Positions 13,301 to 26,190 of a DNA stretch of 64,000 nt are shown in pieces. Source of the stretch: Trichuris trichiura (lineage: Eukaryota > Nematoda > Enoplea > Trichinellida > Trichuridae); the NCBI GenBank assembly GCA_037903355.1, contig JBAJFE010000026.1, positions 1,178,001 through 1,242,000 on the forward strand, read 5' to 3'. The first letter of the stretch is position 1, and every line of letters begins with the position of its first letter. Made by a program: the position numbers and the translations under genes. Below the pieces are notes generated by a model. The model worked only from the letters and a program-made list of their open reading frames with translations, searched no databases and was not told where the DNA came from.

Positions 13301-16300
13301 AGCAGCCAAAAACCGCTTACAACGTCCCCTCCCGTGACAAGGGCAGTGTTATCATCTGCACCAACGGAGAAGTCAACAGAAGTTTATGCAAAAAAGAATG
13401 AACGCAAAGAAGGTTAGCTCACCGCTGCCCGTAGTGAATTTTATAGTTTTAAATTTGAGAAAAATGCAAAAATGAGCTGTGCTCTTTGGAATGCATCGAA
13501 ATCACCAATAGCAAAGGTTGTATAGAATGTATGTGCCCGCAGACGGAGATAGCCGACGGGAAGCCTTTGATGACCCAGCAGCCCACTACGCAACTGAAGA
13601 CAACCACTGTAGTTGAGGGTACATCGTCAGCCGTACCGTCGTCTGCAAATAATCGTAGTCAGACAATGCGACCACCTACCATTGAAAAATGCTTACTACC
13701 ATTGGTATTGAAACTGAACTGAAATAGATTCAAGATTGGCCATTGACTTGTTTAGGATGTGGGCCCTTGTAATGGTCCCCCGCAGCCTCGATGGGGTTTT
13801 AACCGGGCTACGAATCGTTGCGAACGATTTGACTACACGGGATGTGGCGGCAATATGAATCATTTCTATTCGTTGAAGGAGTGCAACATACTTTGCGCCA
13901 AATATAGTAAATATTTCATGGCGCTACTTTTTTTTACTGGCATTTGTTGCCGTAGTTATTCCGCGGCCCAACGCAGCGAATGTTGCTCCAACAATGTTCA
14001 CACCCGTCGTCGCTGCTGGTAAATTGTCCGAAGTGCCTTCCGGTGTTGCGTCCACTGGAATGGAGGAAGCTCGTAAACCGCATATGATGAATGGCAAGAA
14101 AGAAGCATGAATGGCGAGTGAGTACGTTTGTAAACTCTGTTGTTTAGAAAGTGCGTCTGCCGAAAGGATCAATGAAGATGTAGAGCCCGTATGCGCGCTC
14201 CCGCGCGACTCCGGGCCGTGCATGAACTTTGTAATAAAATGGTGAGTAATTTTTTCCGCCTTTAATTGTAATCAATAATTTTTTAAAACTAAACCATCGA
14301 CTTTTTTTATTTACCTATTTATCTTGCGAGAAAGGCGCGGAACTTAATTTCTTAGACGACAGTTATGAAAGCAAAAAAAATTAAGATTTTAATTATCCTC
14401 AGCAAATCACATGACAAATAAAGGCCTTGGTAAAATTTTTGTAGCCCCATCCATTCCCGCCCAGTCTACAGTTGACCTTTCGTGATGCTCATGTTCGATC
14501 ACCATCTAACAGTAGTATTTTTTGTTACGACGAAAAAATAACATTAAATTCTACTTTTTGTTACTGCTTGTATGGTAACAAATTTTTTTTTCGGGTGTCC
14601 CGAAGTAGATGTGTCTTTGCTTTAGACTGTTTTAATCAGTTTCTATTTCCGAAGGGAAAGAAAAAGTGAAAGCATTGAGTTTATTGAGGTGAAGCTGTTT
14701 GCCGCGTCCATGAGTGCTACAATGTTCTTTTGCTTGCAATTCACGGCAGACCATTAAGGAGCCAAAGAACGTAAGCCGCGCAGGAGTTTCGGAGGAGCAA
14801 GTTAAAGTTTCACGATTGCATTTTGCATTACGTCATTTTGTTTTTTGTTGTTTCCTAAAATTAGAGGCGTGGAAGGTAGTGAAAAAAAAATTCAGGATTT
14901 TGCTTCCTAGGCATCCCATTGTCATACTGTAAATTTGCTGGCCATTCTGTATGGCCCTTAGGTAAGCCTAAGCCTAAAGGTAAAGTCTGTATCATGGCTT
15001 AGACTTAGTAAGGGCAAAAAAAGATGACAGATTTGCTCTCCAATAAAGGCAGAAAAAGTTAAGGGATCGCTTGCTAGGAAGAAACCTGCATTTCTCAAAA
15101 GATCCCACTTTTCCGTGTTGATTTAATGCGCGTGCAATTTTTTTTGCTTTTATCTGTTTTGAGTCCCAAATCCATACTGTAAGTTCGTAGGCTATTCTGT
15201 TCTCCTTTTGCCTAAGCTTAAGCCTACAAATAGGGCTTACATTTTAGTTTACGCTTAAATAAGAGTATAATAGGACAGCCGGCATGCTTGCCAATGAGGG
15301 TGGGACAGGATGACTGTACGATGAACAGAAAGGAACCTGCATTTCACAAACGGTAAGGGGACAATTGCACTTTTTTAAAACGGCGAACCGAACAATCATT
15401 TTTTTGTCGCTTCAATATGCTTTCAAGCATTGTAACTTTTTTGTTCATCCGAGGCTAAGTGTAGTTTGTTTTCTTTCAATTTTTGAGGCGTACTTTAAAA
15501 TTATGAAAAAGTAAACGACCCGAACGACAGCCGTTCCTACGAAATAACGTTAGCGAGTTTATTTTTCAATTTGAATATTGTCATGTTAATTATGTCTTTT
15601 GCGTTTCTTCAACGAATTGCTTTATTGAAGGTTTTACAATGCGGTCACGGGAAAGTGCGAACGTTTCCAGTACGGATCGTGCGGTGGGAACAGCAACAAT
15701 TTCGATTCAATGGAAGCATGCAATTCGCGCTGCGTTTCCGGTATATGACGACTTGCGCGACTTTTAGGCGGGAGAACTTTTCGAGCTTCTCATTTTAGGC
15801 ATTCACGCGGTTGGAATTCAGGTTCCCGACGCTTGCGATCAAGAAAAGGACAGCGGGCCGTGCGAAGGTTACAACGTCAGATTTTACTACAACGGGCGTA
15901 GTATGCGTTGCGAGTTGTTCGTGTACGGCGGCTGCGGCGGAAATTCGAACAATTTCGAAAGCAAAGAAGCGTGCGACGAAACTTGCCCAGGTAAGCAGCA
16001 CCTGTTCCTTGTACATCTTTCAAAGTGGGCGCGAACGTATTCGGGATTCGCTTAAGCGACTAATATTTTCAGTATATGAAAAAGTATGGAAACAAAGTCT
16101 TCCCTCGCTTGGCGGACTACCATTTTCAAGTACAGTAAGGCCTTCAACGGAAAGCAGGTTGACAAACGCCTTTCTAAATTCAGCAAAACAGCCAGTTTTC
16201 GGTAAGCGATATTCTTAGCGTTTAAAGTGCAGGTTTAATATTCTACAACTATTGAGGCGCCCCGATGAGAGATATTTCAAGATCAACGTCAATTACCATT

Positions 16301-18568
16301 AAAGATTTGCCTGAAATTGACGTAACTGCCTATAGAGAACAGACAGTGCCAACAGAGCCTTACTCTGAGAGCAGTACTATTCTCCCTGTGAGCTATGGTG
16401 GTGAACCAGGAATTGATATAGCCATGGTTGGCAGTGAGCAAACGCCCATGTGTCCCAATGGGCTTCCATCTAAGGTTGATTCTCAGGGGCATGTGATACT
16501 TTGCCTCCCCGGAAAGGCATTGTGCCCGCCCGCTTCCAGTTGCTACTTTAATGGGATTGACTTTTTCTGTTGTCCAATGGAGGAAATGGGTGCTCTACCT
16601 TTGTCACCATCGTCGGATAAAAATTCAGTTGATGAAAATGTCGCTATCGATTATGGGAAACGAAGCAAACGCCAACTGCCAATATCTACCGTCGAACTGA
16701 CTGCACCGTCAATGTTGCCTAATCTGCCCGTTGTGTCACCCTTAAGGGCTCCCTCGCTGGGAACACCCTACCAAATAGGTTCCGCTAGTCAATCGGTAGC
16801 GCAAAACTATCAAAGAAGAAGTCAGCTGGTAAATGGTATATTCGGTCCAAGATCCGATTATCATTATAGCATACCTCAACCGCCCACTCTCAGTGTTGGC
16901 TTCCTTGGAGCCACAGGTCGGAGGGAAGTTTTTACGCTAAAAGTACAACAAGTATTTTTTTTCTCAGGAGGAAGACCCGATTATTGTGAATTGCCTAAAA
17001 ATCCTGGTCCTTGCAAAGGCTCACACCTTCGCTACTACTATGATCCTGGTTTCGACGATTGCCGGTTGTTCTACTACGGTGGTTGTCAAGGGAACAGAAA
17101 TAATTTTGGAACGGCCGAAGTGTGTCGGAAAGAATGCGTTAAAAGTAGCTGCATTGACTTTCTTAACTAGTTGCCTCTCCCGCTTGACGGATATCCCTTT
17201 TAAGGGGCGAAGATAATCGCTTGTCCCGGCGGTTTGCCGCCTTTAGGCGGTAAAAACAATCCAATAACTTGCGGTCCAACGGCAGGCGGTATTAACTGTC
17301 CCGAAGGATTCTTCTGCCAAAAAGGAATGTTTCCTTTATGCTGCCCGTTGGACGGCAGTACGAAGGATTTGCCTCCGGGAGCGCCTGACTTAGTGCCACC
17401 ACCGCCCAAGGTGATGCCACCACCATTTGCTATTGAGCCTCCACCGTCACCCTCGTCAAAGGGTTTAATGGGTGAGCAGAAGGATTAAGCGGGAACATCT
17501 TGATAATAAGTTCGTGTTTTGCAGAATCCATAGATCGAAATGAAGTGGCGGCGGTTCAAATGGTTCCAAACGAGCAAGCAGCCGGTCCAGCCGACTTGGC
17601 TTGTCGCAGAGTAGATAAACTGCATTCCAAATAAGGCAATGTTTATTGACGCTTTTTGTAGACGTACAACCGAACGTCCTCGTTGGAAGCGGTAAATTTC
17701 ACGCGGAAACCATGAAAGCCCCGCCATTGCACGCAGGTAATGAACATTCGTACCTGACTATCATTTTTGACAATTCAAAATTGTTACAGGCCAACAAGCC
17801 GGAAGAAATTTGCCTTTTCAACCTTTGTCGCAATTCCCAAGTAAAAATTAGCATAATCATCCGTCCGAGCTGACTTAGTTTATTGCAGATTTGCCAGCGG
17901 CTAGAAATTTTCATCCCGGTAGCGCTCAGGCGTTTTCTCAGCAGAATATAAGTACAAAAGAAATTATTGAGCTCTCGCCGTTCATACACAGTGTCTACCT
18001 TATTTTTCAGTGCCTAACAATGCCCGTTTTGAATATCAAAGGCCAGCCGTTGGCGTGCCCATGCAAAATCCAAGTACGTGTAACAGGCGGACTGGAATTT
18101 CTATTTACATTTTCTATTCCTACAGCTTTCGTACAGGATGCTCGCAGCCTAGCGCAGCTGCCTAGCGAAGGTAGGCAGAAGCATAAAAAAGCTTTTGAGA
18201 AAAAAGGGAAAACTTTTTTATGTCTTGCAGCTTCTCAGCTGGCCGTATTCGTTCGTCCCGAACAACAATTACGTACAGCCAATTCTAACGTACCTGCGAA
18301 TCATTTATTTTCCCGGCCTATTTCGGCAGAATTTCAACAAGAGAGTGGAATTATTCCGCCCCTCTGCAGCTTGGCTGCCAATCAAGGTCGCCTCTGCAAT
18401 TCGACCGAAAATCAAGCAAGAAGTCAAGATTTCTACTACTACGACAGCAAGCAGAGAGAATGCATTCCTTTGAAGTACGCGGGATGCGGTGGCAACGACA
18501 ATCGGTTCAGTTCCAGGAACGATTGCTATCGAGTTTGTCACCGCGGACTTTTGCCGGTTGGCAACTAG
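10388..18568 (+). CDS. secreted multi-Kunitz protein with thyroglobulin-1, lustrin and antistasin-like domains
   Basis: Signal-peptide exon [17 protein letters not shown] (10388-10439), then a chain of mostly phase-1 exons. Domains: Kunitz 1 (11050-11270); thyroglobulin type-1 with CWCV (11887-12103); lustrin-type Cys domain (12320-12526); Kunitz 2 and 3 (12600-13063); Thr/Ser-rich linker (13155-13411); antistasin-like Cys motif GCIECMC (13460-13560); Kunitz 4 (13690-13903); Kunitz 5 split by a 1.4-kb intron (14149-14240 and 15631-15738); Kunitz 6 (15799-15989); a lustrin domain with an RSKR furin-like site (16253-16915); Kunitz 7 (16969-17137); a third lustrin domain (17202-17470); Pro-rich linkers; Kunitz 8 (18350-18545). 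By position after the second Cys, only Kunitz 7 has a basic P1 residue (Lys), so it is the best candidate trypsin-like inhibitor. Kunitz 3 has an unresolved frame break. Splicing between 17520 and 18230 is uncertain. An extracellular matrix or secreted inhibitor role is inferred. Confidence 0.88.
14905..15370. repeat. diverged tandem duplication in a Kunitz-gene intron
   Basis: Two copies of about 200-250 bp lie head to tail inside the large intron that splits Kunitz 5. Matching blocks include CATACTGTAA (about 14926 and 15173), a GCCATTCTGTA-like block, a run of GCCTAAGCCTAA or GCCTAAGCTTAAGCC (about 14967 and 15220), and AACCTGCATTTC (about 15084 and 15332). Both copies are AT-rich and non-coding. 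Confidence 0.6.
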
Positions 18569-19384
18569 GTGGTCGAGAGTCGTCCGATTCAGAATGTTCA
18601 TAACTGCCGGCATACGGTAGATGCCGACTTTTTCTTTGATGAGCTTTGTTTTTCGCTTTTTTCCCTTTTTCTTGCAAAAACCGTTTCCCCTCCGTTTCTT
18701 CCCACTTTGCCCAGCTAGAACAGATGTAAATTATTTTAATAAATCAAACTATTTTTTTTATAAATAGCAAAAAGCAAAGCTACAAATTTTTTACCGTCAA
18801 CCGAAACTGATGCATTTGGGTTAAGCTTAACCTGAGCATTACTAAAAGCAGAAATCGAACTTGCGAATCAGATTACGGTAGTAAAGGGAGAGGTGACGCG
18901 TTCGATTTCGAAGGACGCTCTCCCGCGCATCTCTTTGAAGTCATGCGATTAAAAACTTTTTCCAATGGGTGTGCGGATCCGGCTGGATGCTACAAAAGTT
19001 AATGTCATTACAAAATTTTGGAGATGATCGCTGTCGATCGAAAAATGAACAGAATAGCTTTTTTTAAAAAGGGTTTTAACTTTTTAAAACGTTTACTAAT
19101 ATTTCCAGCGTCGGAAAACGTTTCAACTTCTTTAACAGCTGGTGAACTTATGCTAAGTAATTTCTTGTAGTTCGCTTATGTCTCCACAAAGCTGGAATAC
19201 ACTTTTGCAAAATTATTAACAATTGCTGAACGTGCTTATTTTGGACAATGCCGGCGGAATCAATTGGTGGCGACTCGGCAACTGTGTTGCTCTTCTGGTT
19301 AGTACCGCCTTATAATTAAGCATACTGTACACTTAATGAATAAATGAGCCGCTAAACAAATTCAAACGTCTCCAAGGGGCTGCA
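18569..19384. other. intergenic, with poly(A) signal of Kunitz gene
   Basis: An AATAAA at 18738-18743, 170 bases past the stop codon, is the likely polyadenylation signal of the Kunitz gene. The remaining 600 bp are AT-rich with no gene, and should include the SAV1 promoter just before 19385. Confidence 0.5.
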
Positions 19385-20913
19385 ATGTTGAAAAGCAGGA
19401 AGAAGGAGTCAAGTTCTCGATTATCTCTAACCGACGGAATTCCAGGGCGTTATCTGCCCCGCGACGACCCCCCAACGATCCCCAGTAAGTAAACTCTTCC
19501 TGTTGACGGAATATGCAAACTTTTTCTAGACTACTCTAGCGGCCTGTCCATCTCTAAGACGTCGGGTGAAGAAAAGCGGACATGGCAATCTGCCGAACGT
19601 CTTAGCAATGTGCTGTTAACCAATTATGCACCTCGCTGCGGTGCCCCGACTGCCATGCAGGACAGAAGCAGCCCTTTTAGGAGAGGTGACTTAACGGTTG
19701 ATTCGACCGGCAGTTCTCCATTTGCCGCCATAAAAAGGCATCCTTTCCTGTCAGCCAATCTTTGCAAAAGTGTAGCTGACGTGTCAACAACAGACGGGAA
19801 AGTTTCTGACACTGTTGCATGCAGGATGGCCTTGCTTGGGTCGCCGGGTAACGGCAGAGCTATTTTACCAGCTTGGGTTGGTCCTCGAGCAGTTTCGTCA
19901 AATTCTATGGCATCAAGTAACTGCGATCTCTATTCAAGACGTATGCTTACGTTTCAGATAAACAATCCGCGAAGGATCATCTTACTTGACTTCAGTTCCT
20001 CAAAAGCAAACGCTAGAAGCAGCCAGTCCTCTTCGTGATCATGAAATTGGTCATCCTGTTAAAGACTTACCGGCTGGTAACAATTTCTTACCTTTTCTTG
20101 CTAATCTGCCATTTAATGTGTTCGACTTTTAGTGTCGCCTGAGGAGCTACCTTTGCCTCCTGGTTGGTCCGTGGGTTGGACAGTGCATGGACGTCGCTAT
20201 TTCATTGACCACAATACGCAAACAACCCACTGGAATCATCCGTTGGAAAAGGAGAATTTACCACTCGGCTGGGAGAAGGTGCTTTCGCCGGAACACGGCG
20301 TTTTTTATTTAAAGTTAGTGTTTACACTGCTTCCCGCCGGCGCCGTTTTTAAACACAAATGACTATTTCGAACAGCCGGTTGACCAATCAAACCCAGTAT
20401 GAACACCCCGGCATTGTGCGAAAGTTCAAACCGACCACGGACGTGCAAGCCATTGCGGCAAACGCCGTATGTCCCTCCTGCGCTTTGAGCATTCCCTTAT
20501 CCAGTCATAGCCATGGTCAATTGACCTGTTCTGTCCGAAATGTCGTGGAAGTTCCAGCCCCATTTTATGCCTATACCGTTCATGGTAGATTTCTTAGATA
20601 CGTTATTATTATTATTCTACTTCTATCTTTTATGCAGATATACCGGACTGGATAAAAGTCTACGCTAGGGCGCCCCATGATTCAGACTACTTGCTGAAGG
20701 TACAAACATCGCTTGCCTATGCTGGGCCTTATATGCCTTTGCCTATTGTAGTGGGACCTATTTCGCCTACCGCAGTTAGACTGCTTTGATCATATGCTTC
20801 TCAAGTTGTACAAGCAGGAGATAAACACGGTCGTGATCGCGTACGAGAGGTACCGCTTCGCGCTGGTGAACGAGCTGGAGAGAAGGAAGCGTAATCAATT
20901 GAAGAACGAATAA
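19385..20913 (+). CDS. SAV1: Salvador homolog (WW and SARAH scaffold of the Hippo pathway)
   Basis: In the family, Salvador binds the MST/Hippo kinase through its C-terminal SARAH helix and promotes phosphorylation of Warts/LATS. The first exon, 19385-19484, begins [12 protein letters not shown] and contains DDPPTIP. A low-complexity Ser-rich middle follows. The first WW domain is [20 protein letters not shown] with DHNTQTTHW (20132-20250). A second, weaker WW follows, [17 protein letters not shown] joined across an intron to TNQTQYEHP. After [12 protein letters not shown] the last exon (from about 20771) encodes the SARAH segment [16 protein letters not shown], ending [11 protein letters not shown] at 20911-20913. 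About six or seven introns of roughly 55-90 nt are phase-compatible. The second WW lacks its distal Trp (Tyr in QTQYEHP), as in known Salvador proteins. It appears intact. Confidence 0.92.
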
Positions 20914-21178
20914 CCTTGTTCATTGTTGACAGCTGCCATTGGGGCACGCATGTTTTTACGTCGTTTCGCGCAACGCGTTTGTCGTGTTTAAAATTAAATC
21001 CACTGCGCTCAACTGGAAGTTGTTTAAAATATGTCAGGCGAAAAGGTCAATCGATCATTAACGAACTTGATTATCTCTTCCTACTGTATGCGTTTAACAA
21101 AGGACGCATAATAATGGTTTTGTCGTTGGTTGTTGCATGTCAAAAAAATATGACGGGTTCATAACGCATAGAGAAGAA

Positions 21179-22987
21179 ATGGAATGCGAACCGTCGCATC
21201 CCGCGGCGCTTCACTCGCCCACGTCCGCTTACGACATGAATCGCGTGCATGAAGAGTTGGAGAAGCTGAACATTGCCACCGATGTTATCAACAAGCTCGA
21301 ATTGCAGCTGGACGAGGCGCAGGCTATTTTTAGGGATGTTCAGTCGTCTTGGACGCAAAGGTTATCCCAAATGAACAAACGACTTGGCAGTTGCATTGAC
21401 AAGTCGAGGCCGTACTACGAGGCGCGCATAAAGGTACTTTGCGCGCCATAATGGATTGGACAAGTAAACGTTAAGCATTTTTTTAGGTGCTCGAGGCGCA
21501 GCAGGAAGCTCACAAGGCGGCTTTACGGTTCGAAAGGGCTAACCGGATGCACGCGGTTGCAAAGCAGCAGGTCAGTTTGACGCAGGAGAGCTTAAATCGT
21601 CAAGGCACGGAGAACGTCGATCCCGCCTGCCTTGAAGTGCTTAATCACCATATACATCGTGTCAATGAAGCTGAAGTCGACCGTTTGCAAAGCGAAAATG
21701 AACATAAAAGAATCTCGCAGCAGGTCGAAGAGGCTACTAGGAATGTTTCCGTGCTTCAGTCCGCCTTAAAGGTACATTGTGCGTACATTTATTTCTATAA
21801 ACCTACTAAACGTCGAATAGGTGCACTTTTAAGCAGTTCATTTCCCGAAACGAGTTTTTCTTTAGTTGCTACAGTAATACTTGCTTGAGAAGCTCAGGTA
21901 CTCTTAACGTTTGAATAGTTCGGGCCTGCTACAGTAGCTCATAAGTGGCATCGGGCGTTTCGAAAACTTTGCTAATTTTGTAATTGCAGAGAAGTATTCA
22001 AAAGTCGAAACCTTACTTCGAAGCCAGAGTTGAATTCACAAAAGTTCTCCAAAACCAAAAATCACTTATACAACGTTTGGAGGCTGAAATTCGGCAAAAG
22101 AAAGCGGACTACAACGCTTCCCTTCGTCGATTGGAGGAGATAAGCGAGGAAATCCATGAAAAGCGCAGCTTAGGCAAAAGAGACCCCGGCGTTGGTAGCG
22201 AATCGCCCGGACCTCCGTGTACGTCCTTGTCCGAGGTGAGTGCATCGCATCCGTTTTTGAAATTCAAATTGGCCTTGTATATACTGTAGGCCAGTTTGGC
22301 GCAACGTAAAGCAGCTGTTGAATCATTTTTGGCCGGCCAAGGAGAGAGGCAGTCGGTGAACGTGAGTGCCCAGTTGCCCAATGCTTGCAGCGCCGCTTTG
22401 CTAACCCAGGGAGCTTCCATTCCCCTCGCTGTTGAAACAGGAGATCCTCACGAAGGTGCAAGTTTGAAGTCCCCGGTTGGAATTGATGACGTCATCTGTG
22501 AGACGGAGGAGTCTTCTAGCCAGTGGACTTCGCGTGAATACGGCGAAAGTGCCAACAACAAGATGGCACCTTTTAAATCCCCGCTTGCCGCGTGCCCTTC
22601 GTCGCAGGGAACCAATAATGTTAGCTACGGCTTGAATTCGGGCATCATTCTATTAGCTCATGAGTTGGTTGCGCAGCGTTCTGAGCCTGCTCAGGTCCGC
22701 GCTTTTCAGTTTCCCCATGAGGAATTGGATGTTGAGTACCGAACCACTCCCGAAGGGTTAGTGCTTAGCAGTTCGTCGACTCCACCCGCGGTTAGTAGCA
22801 TTGACGATAGCTCGATAGCTAAAGTGTTCAGTTTTGCTGCCTTAAGGATTCCAGCCAAGTTACTCGTACAAATAATGAAAGTGTTCTTCCTGACGAACAG
22901 GTCAAAATGCTAATGGACTCTCCGGAGACTTTGATGGAGGACATTAACAGAGCTGTAGAAACCGCCAAGCGACGAGACAAGGAATGA
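21179..22987 (+). CDS. SH3BP5: SH3BP5-family Rab11 guanine exchange factor
   Basis: The family (SH3BP5, C. elegans REI-1/2) is a V-shaped coiled-coil GEF for RAB-11 on recycling or Golgi membranes. Exons 21179-21434, 21487-21771, 21990-22234, 22290-22790 and 22847-22987 join in phase 0. Family landmarks: ELEKLNIATDVINKLELQLDEA near the start; DKSRPYYEARI; the second repeat EAQQEAHKAALRFERA; then QKSKPYFEARVEF and SEEIHEKR. The C-terminal third is Ser/Pro-rich and poorly conserved, ending ETAKRRDKE. An upstream in-frame ATG at 21137 would add fourteen residues. The gene lies 265 bp downstream of SAV1 on the same strand. Co-transcription is possible but not shown. Confidence 0.9.
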
Positions 22988-23682
22988 TCGATTTTAGAAA
23001 AGCCTCTGATGGACTCGGGTCCACAAATCGTCGTTGTTACCTTTGTCAGCAATAGTTATGTGTTTAGCATCGCGATTGGCTATTGAAAGTATCTTAACCA
23101 TACTGTCTGGCCTTCCGGCTACTGAAAGACTTGTTTAAAAGTTTTGACGCAAATAACGCCGACGAGCGTAATTTTTTAAAAATATTAAGTTGTCCGTATG
23201 GAAAGCATCGAACAAGCTATGTACCTGCGAGTCACCAGTTGTGTAGTATTCAAACTTTTGAATTTACTCCTCAAGCGTACCTGAATAAAAAACTAGCGTA
23301 CTGTAGAGTTATTCTTTTCTTGGTTGACAGCGTAGTCCTTGAGGCCATTGATAACTCTAAAAACGTACATAATTATTTTGTGGAATTGTCACGTCACCGC
23401 AGTAACGTACTGCCAATATTCACATATATACGGGAAAGCACGCTATTTTTTGATTTTCAGGTTTGTTAGCTACGTTTTAAAAAAAGACGAGCCTTATCGA
23501 TCGCACTTATCAGCATAGCACTAGTTTGCGCTAATTCAAAAAAAGCAAGTAATCAAAATAGTAGTTAATTAAAAGTTCATACAGTTTTACGATTGAAGGA
23601 AATCAACACCTGCGTACAATTTTTACCTACAGTAAGGCTCCATGGAACTTTAAACGTACCAAAGTATGCGAAAGCCAAAGTC
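22988..23682. other. convergent intergenic region
   Basis: This stretch lies between the 3' ends of the SH3BP5-type gene and NUDT21. It is AT-rich with only chance open frames. It must hold both 3' untranslated regions. No strong poly(A) signal could be assigned. Confidence 0.4.
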
Positions 23683-24838
<1,156 letters not shown>

Positions 24839-25734
24839 ATGGAGAACTTGTTGGGCAAATATCGCGGTGTCGCTACGGAAAACATGGAAGCATATTTCAA
24901 AGCAAAAGGTAAGAACGCCTAGTATTGTTTTGAAATTACAAGTGGCCGAATTTAATTTTTTTCGCCGCCAAAAGCTGTCTACCGCTGGCGCATGAGCCCC
25001 GTCGCTTCTGGTTTTCGTTCTGTAACATGAATAATTGATGCGCAGGTATGGTTTGGGCTCTTCGAAAAATGATACTGTCTTTGATGAATCCAAAGAACGC
25101 CGTGCGCGAGTTTTGCAAAAATGAGGATGGCACGTTTTCTTACAAAGACACTGGTTCCACTAGAAGTCAGGTGGAGTGGACATTTAGAATAGGAGAAGAG
25201 TTCGTTGCTTGTTCCTACGACGGCAAGGACCACAAGGTAGCGTATTGCTGCTTTTATTCAATTCTGAATTTGCGCTGTGTCAGATAAAGTTTGAATTCGA
25301 CTCCAGCGGTCAGAAGCTACTTGAAAAGCACGTCATAGTAGAAGATCCTTCTCAGGAGCAGACTTACGAACATTACCTTGACGAAGGGCGGCTAATATGG
25401 GTATGCCCTCGCTGTTTTTTTTTTTGAATTGTTATATTCTGTATGGTTTGTTTTCTTTGCACATGATAACCTGTGAGCATACTTTCTTCAGCGTATGTCT
25501 CTCGTGCGCTGAGGAGAAGATCTGAGATAAATTGAAAGCTTCATTAATTTTCATAAACAATCAACATATCTGTAAAATAAAAGCTATAAAATGCCCTATT
25601 TTGAAGTTTATTCTTAATACTGGATTGAGATTAAACAATTGTATTACTTAAAGGGCTAATTTCGTTTTGCCTACTTACAGGTGCTGAGAATGAAAGATAC
25701 GGAAGCAAAATGGATATACGAGAGAGAAGCATGA
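24839..25734 (+). CDS. cytosolic fatty-acid-binding protein (lipocalin superfamily)
   Basis: Four exons (24839-24908, 25046-25236, 25284-25400, 25681-25734) give 143 residues, slightly longer than the usual 130-135. Family features: N-terminal MENLLGKYRGVATENMEAYF matching the GKW..SENF pattern; helical lid ALRKMILSLMNP; beta-strands EWTFRIGEEFVACSYDGK and IKFEFDSSGQKLLEKHV; and the terminal strand VLRMKDTEAKWIYERE with the conserved Tyr-Glu-Arg end. There is no signal peptide, so it should act in the cytoplasm carrying fatty acids or similar lipids. The last intron (280 nt) is the longest of the gene. Some parasitic nematode FABPs are secreted, but nothing here shows that. Confidence 0.9.
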
Positions 25735-26190
25735 TGTCGTTATCTATTTCTGCTAATTTGGTATATACACAACGTAAGTGGTGGCGGGAAACGTCGTTTC
25801 GCTCCGTAGCTTACTGACATCCCGTGGCGTAGTCTGTTGATTGGTTAAGTGCAATGTCTGTTGATTAAAATTTATGTCAAGAAAAATGGTCCACTTTTAC
25901 GGTTTGCTGGATCGGACGCTGAGCTGGGGCAGTTTGCCATGACGTCAGAGCTTCAATAAAGCGTTGCATAGGATAGAGTCGCTTAAGGCGCGCAGTTAAC
26001 TTTCCGAGAACATCCGAATATAAACGTGTCAAGTTGGAATCGAGCCAAGCCGACTTTGCGTTGACCTGAATCGACCGACCCACATGGCGTGGTACATGTA
26101 AACTTCTGTCGAAATTGCAACTATTGGTTCATTTGGTTTCAGCCGAAGAAATTGCTCCCTCCTGTGTACCTATTCATGCAAATATCTAAC
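25735..26190. other. intergenic
   Basis: A GC-richer block at 25877-26083 is open on the minus strand (68 codons, no ATG start), but I cannot tie it to a gene. Otherwise nothing is seen. Confidence 0.3.

Noticed and set aside
25877..26083. GC-richer 68-codon minus-strand frame
   Set aside because: It has no ATG and no partner exon or recognised family, so I could not support it as a gene.
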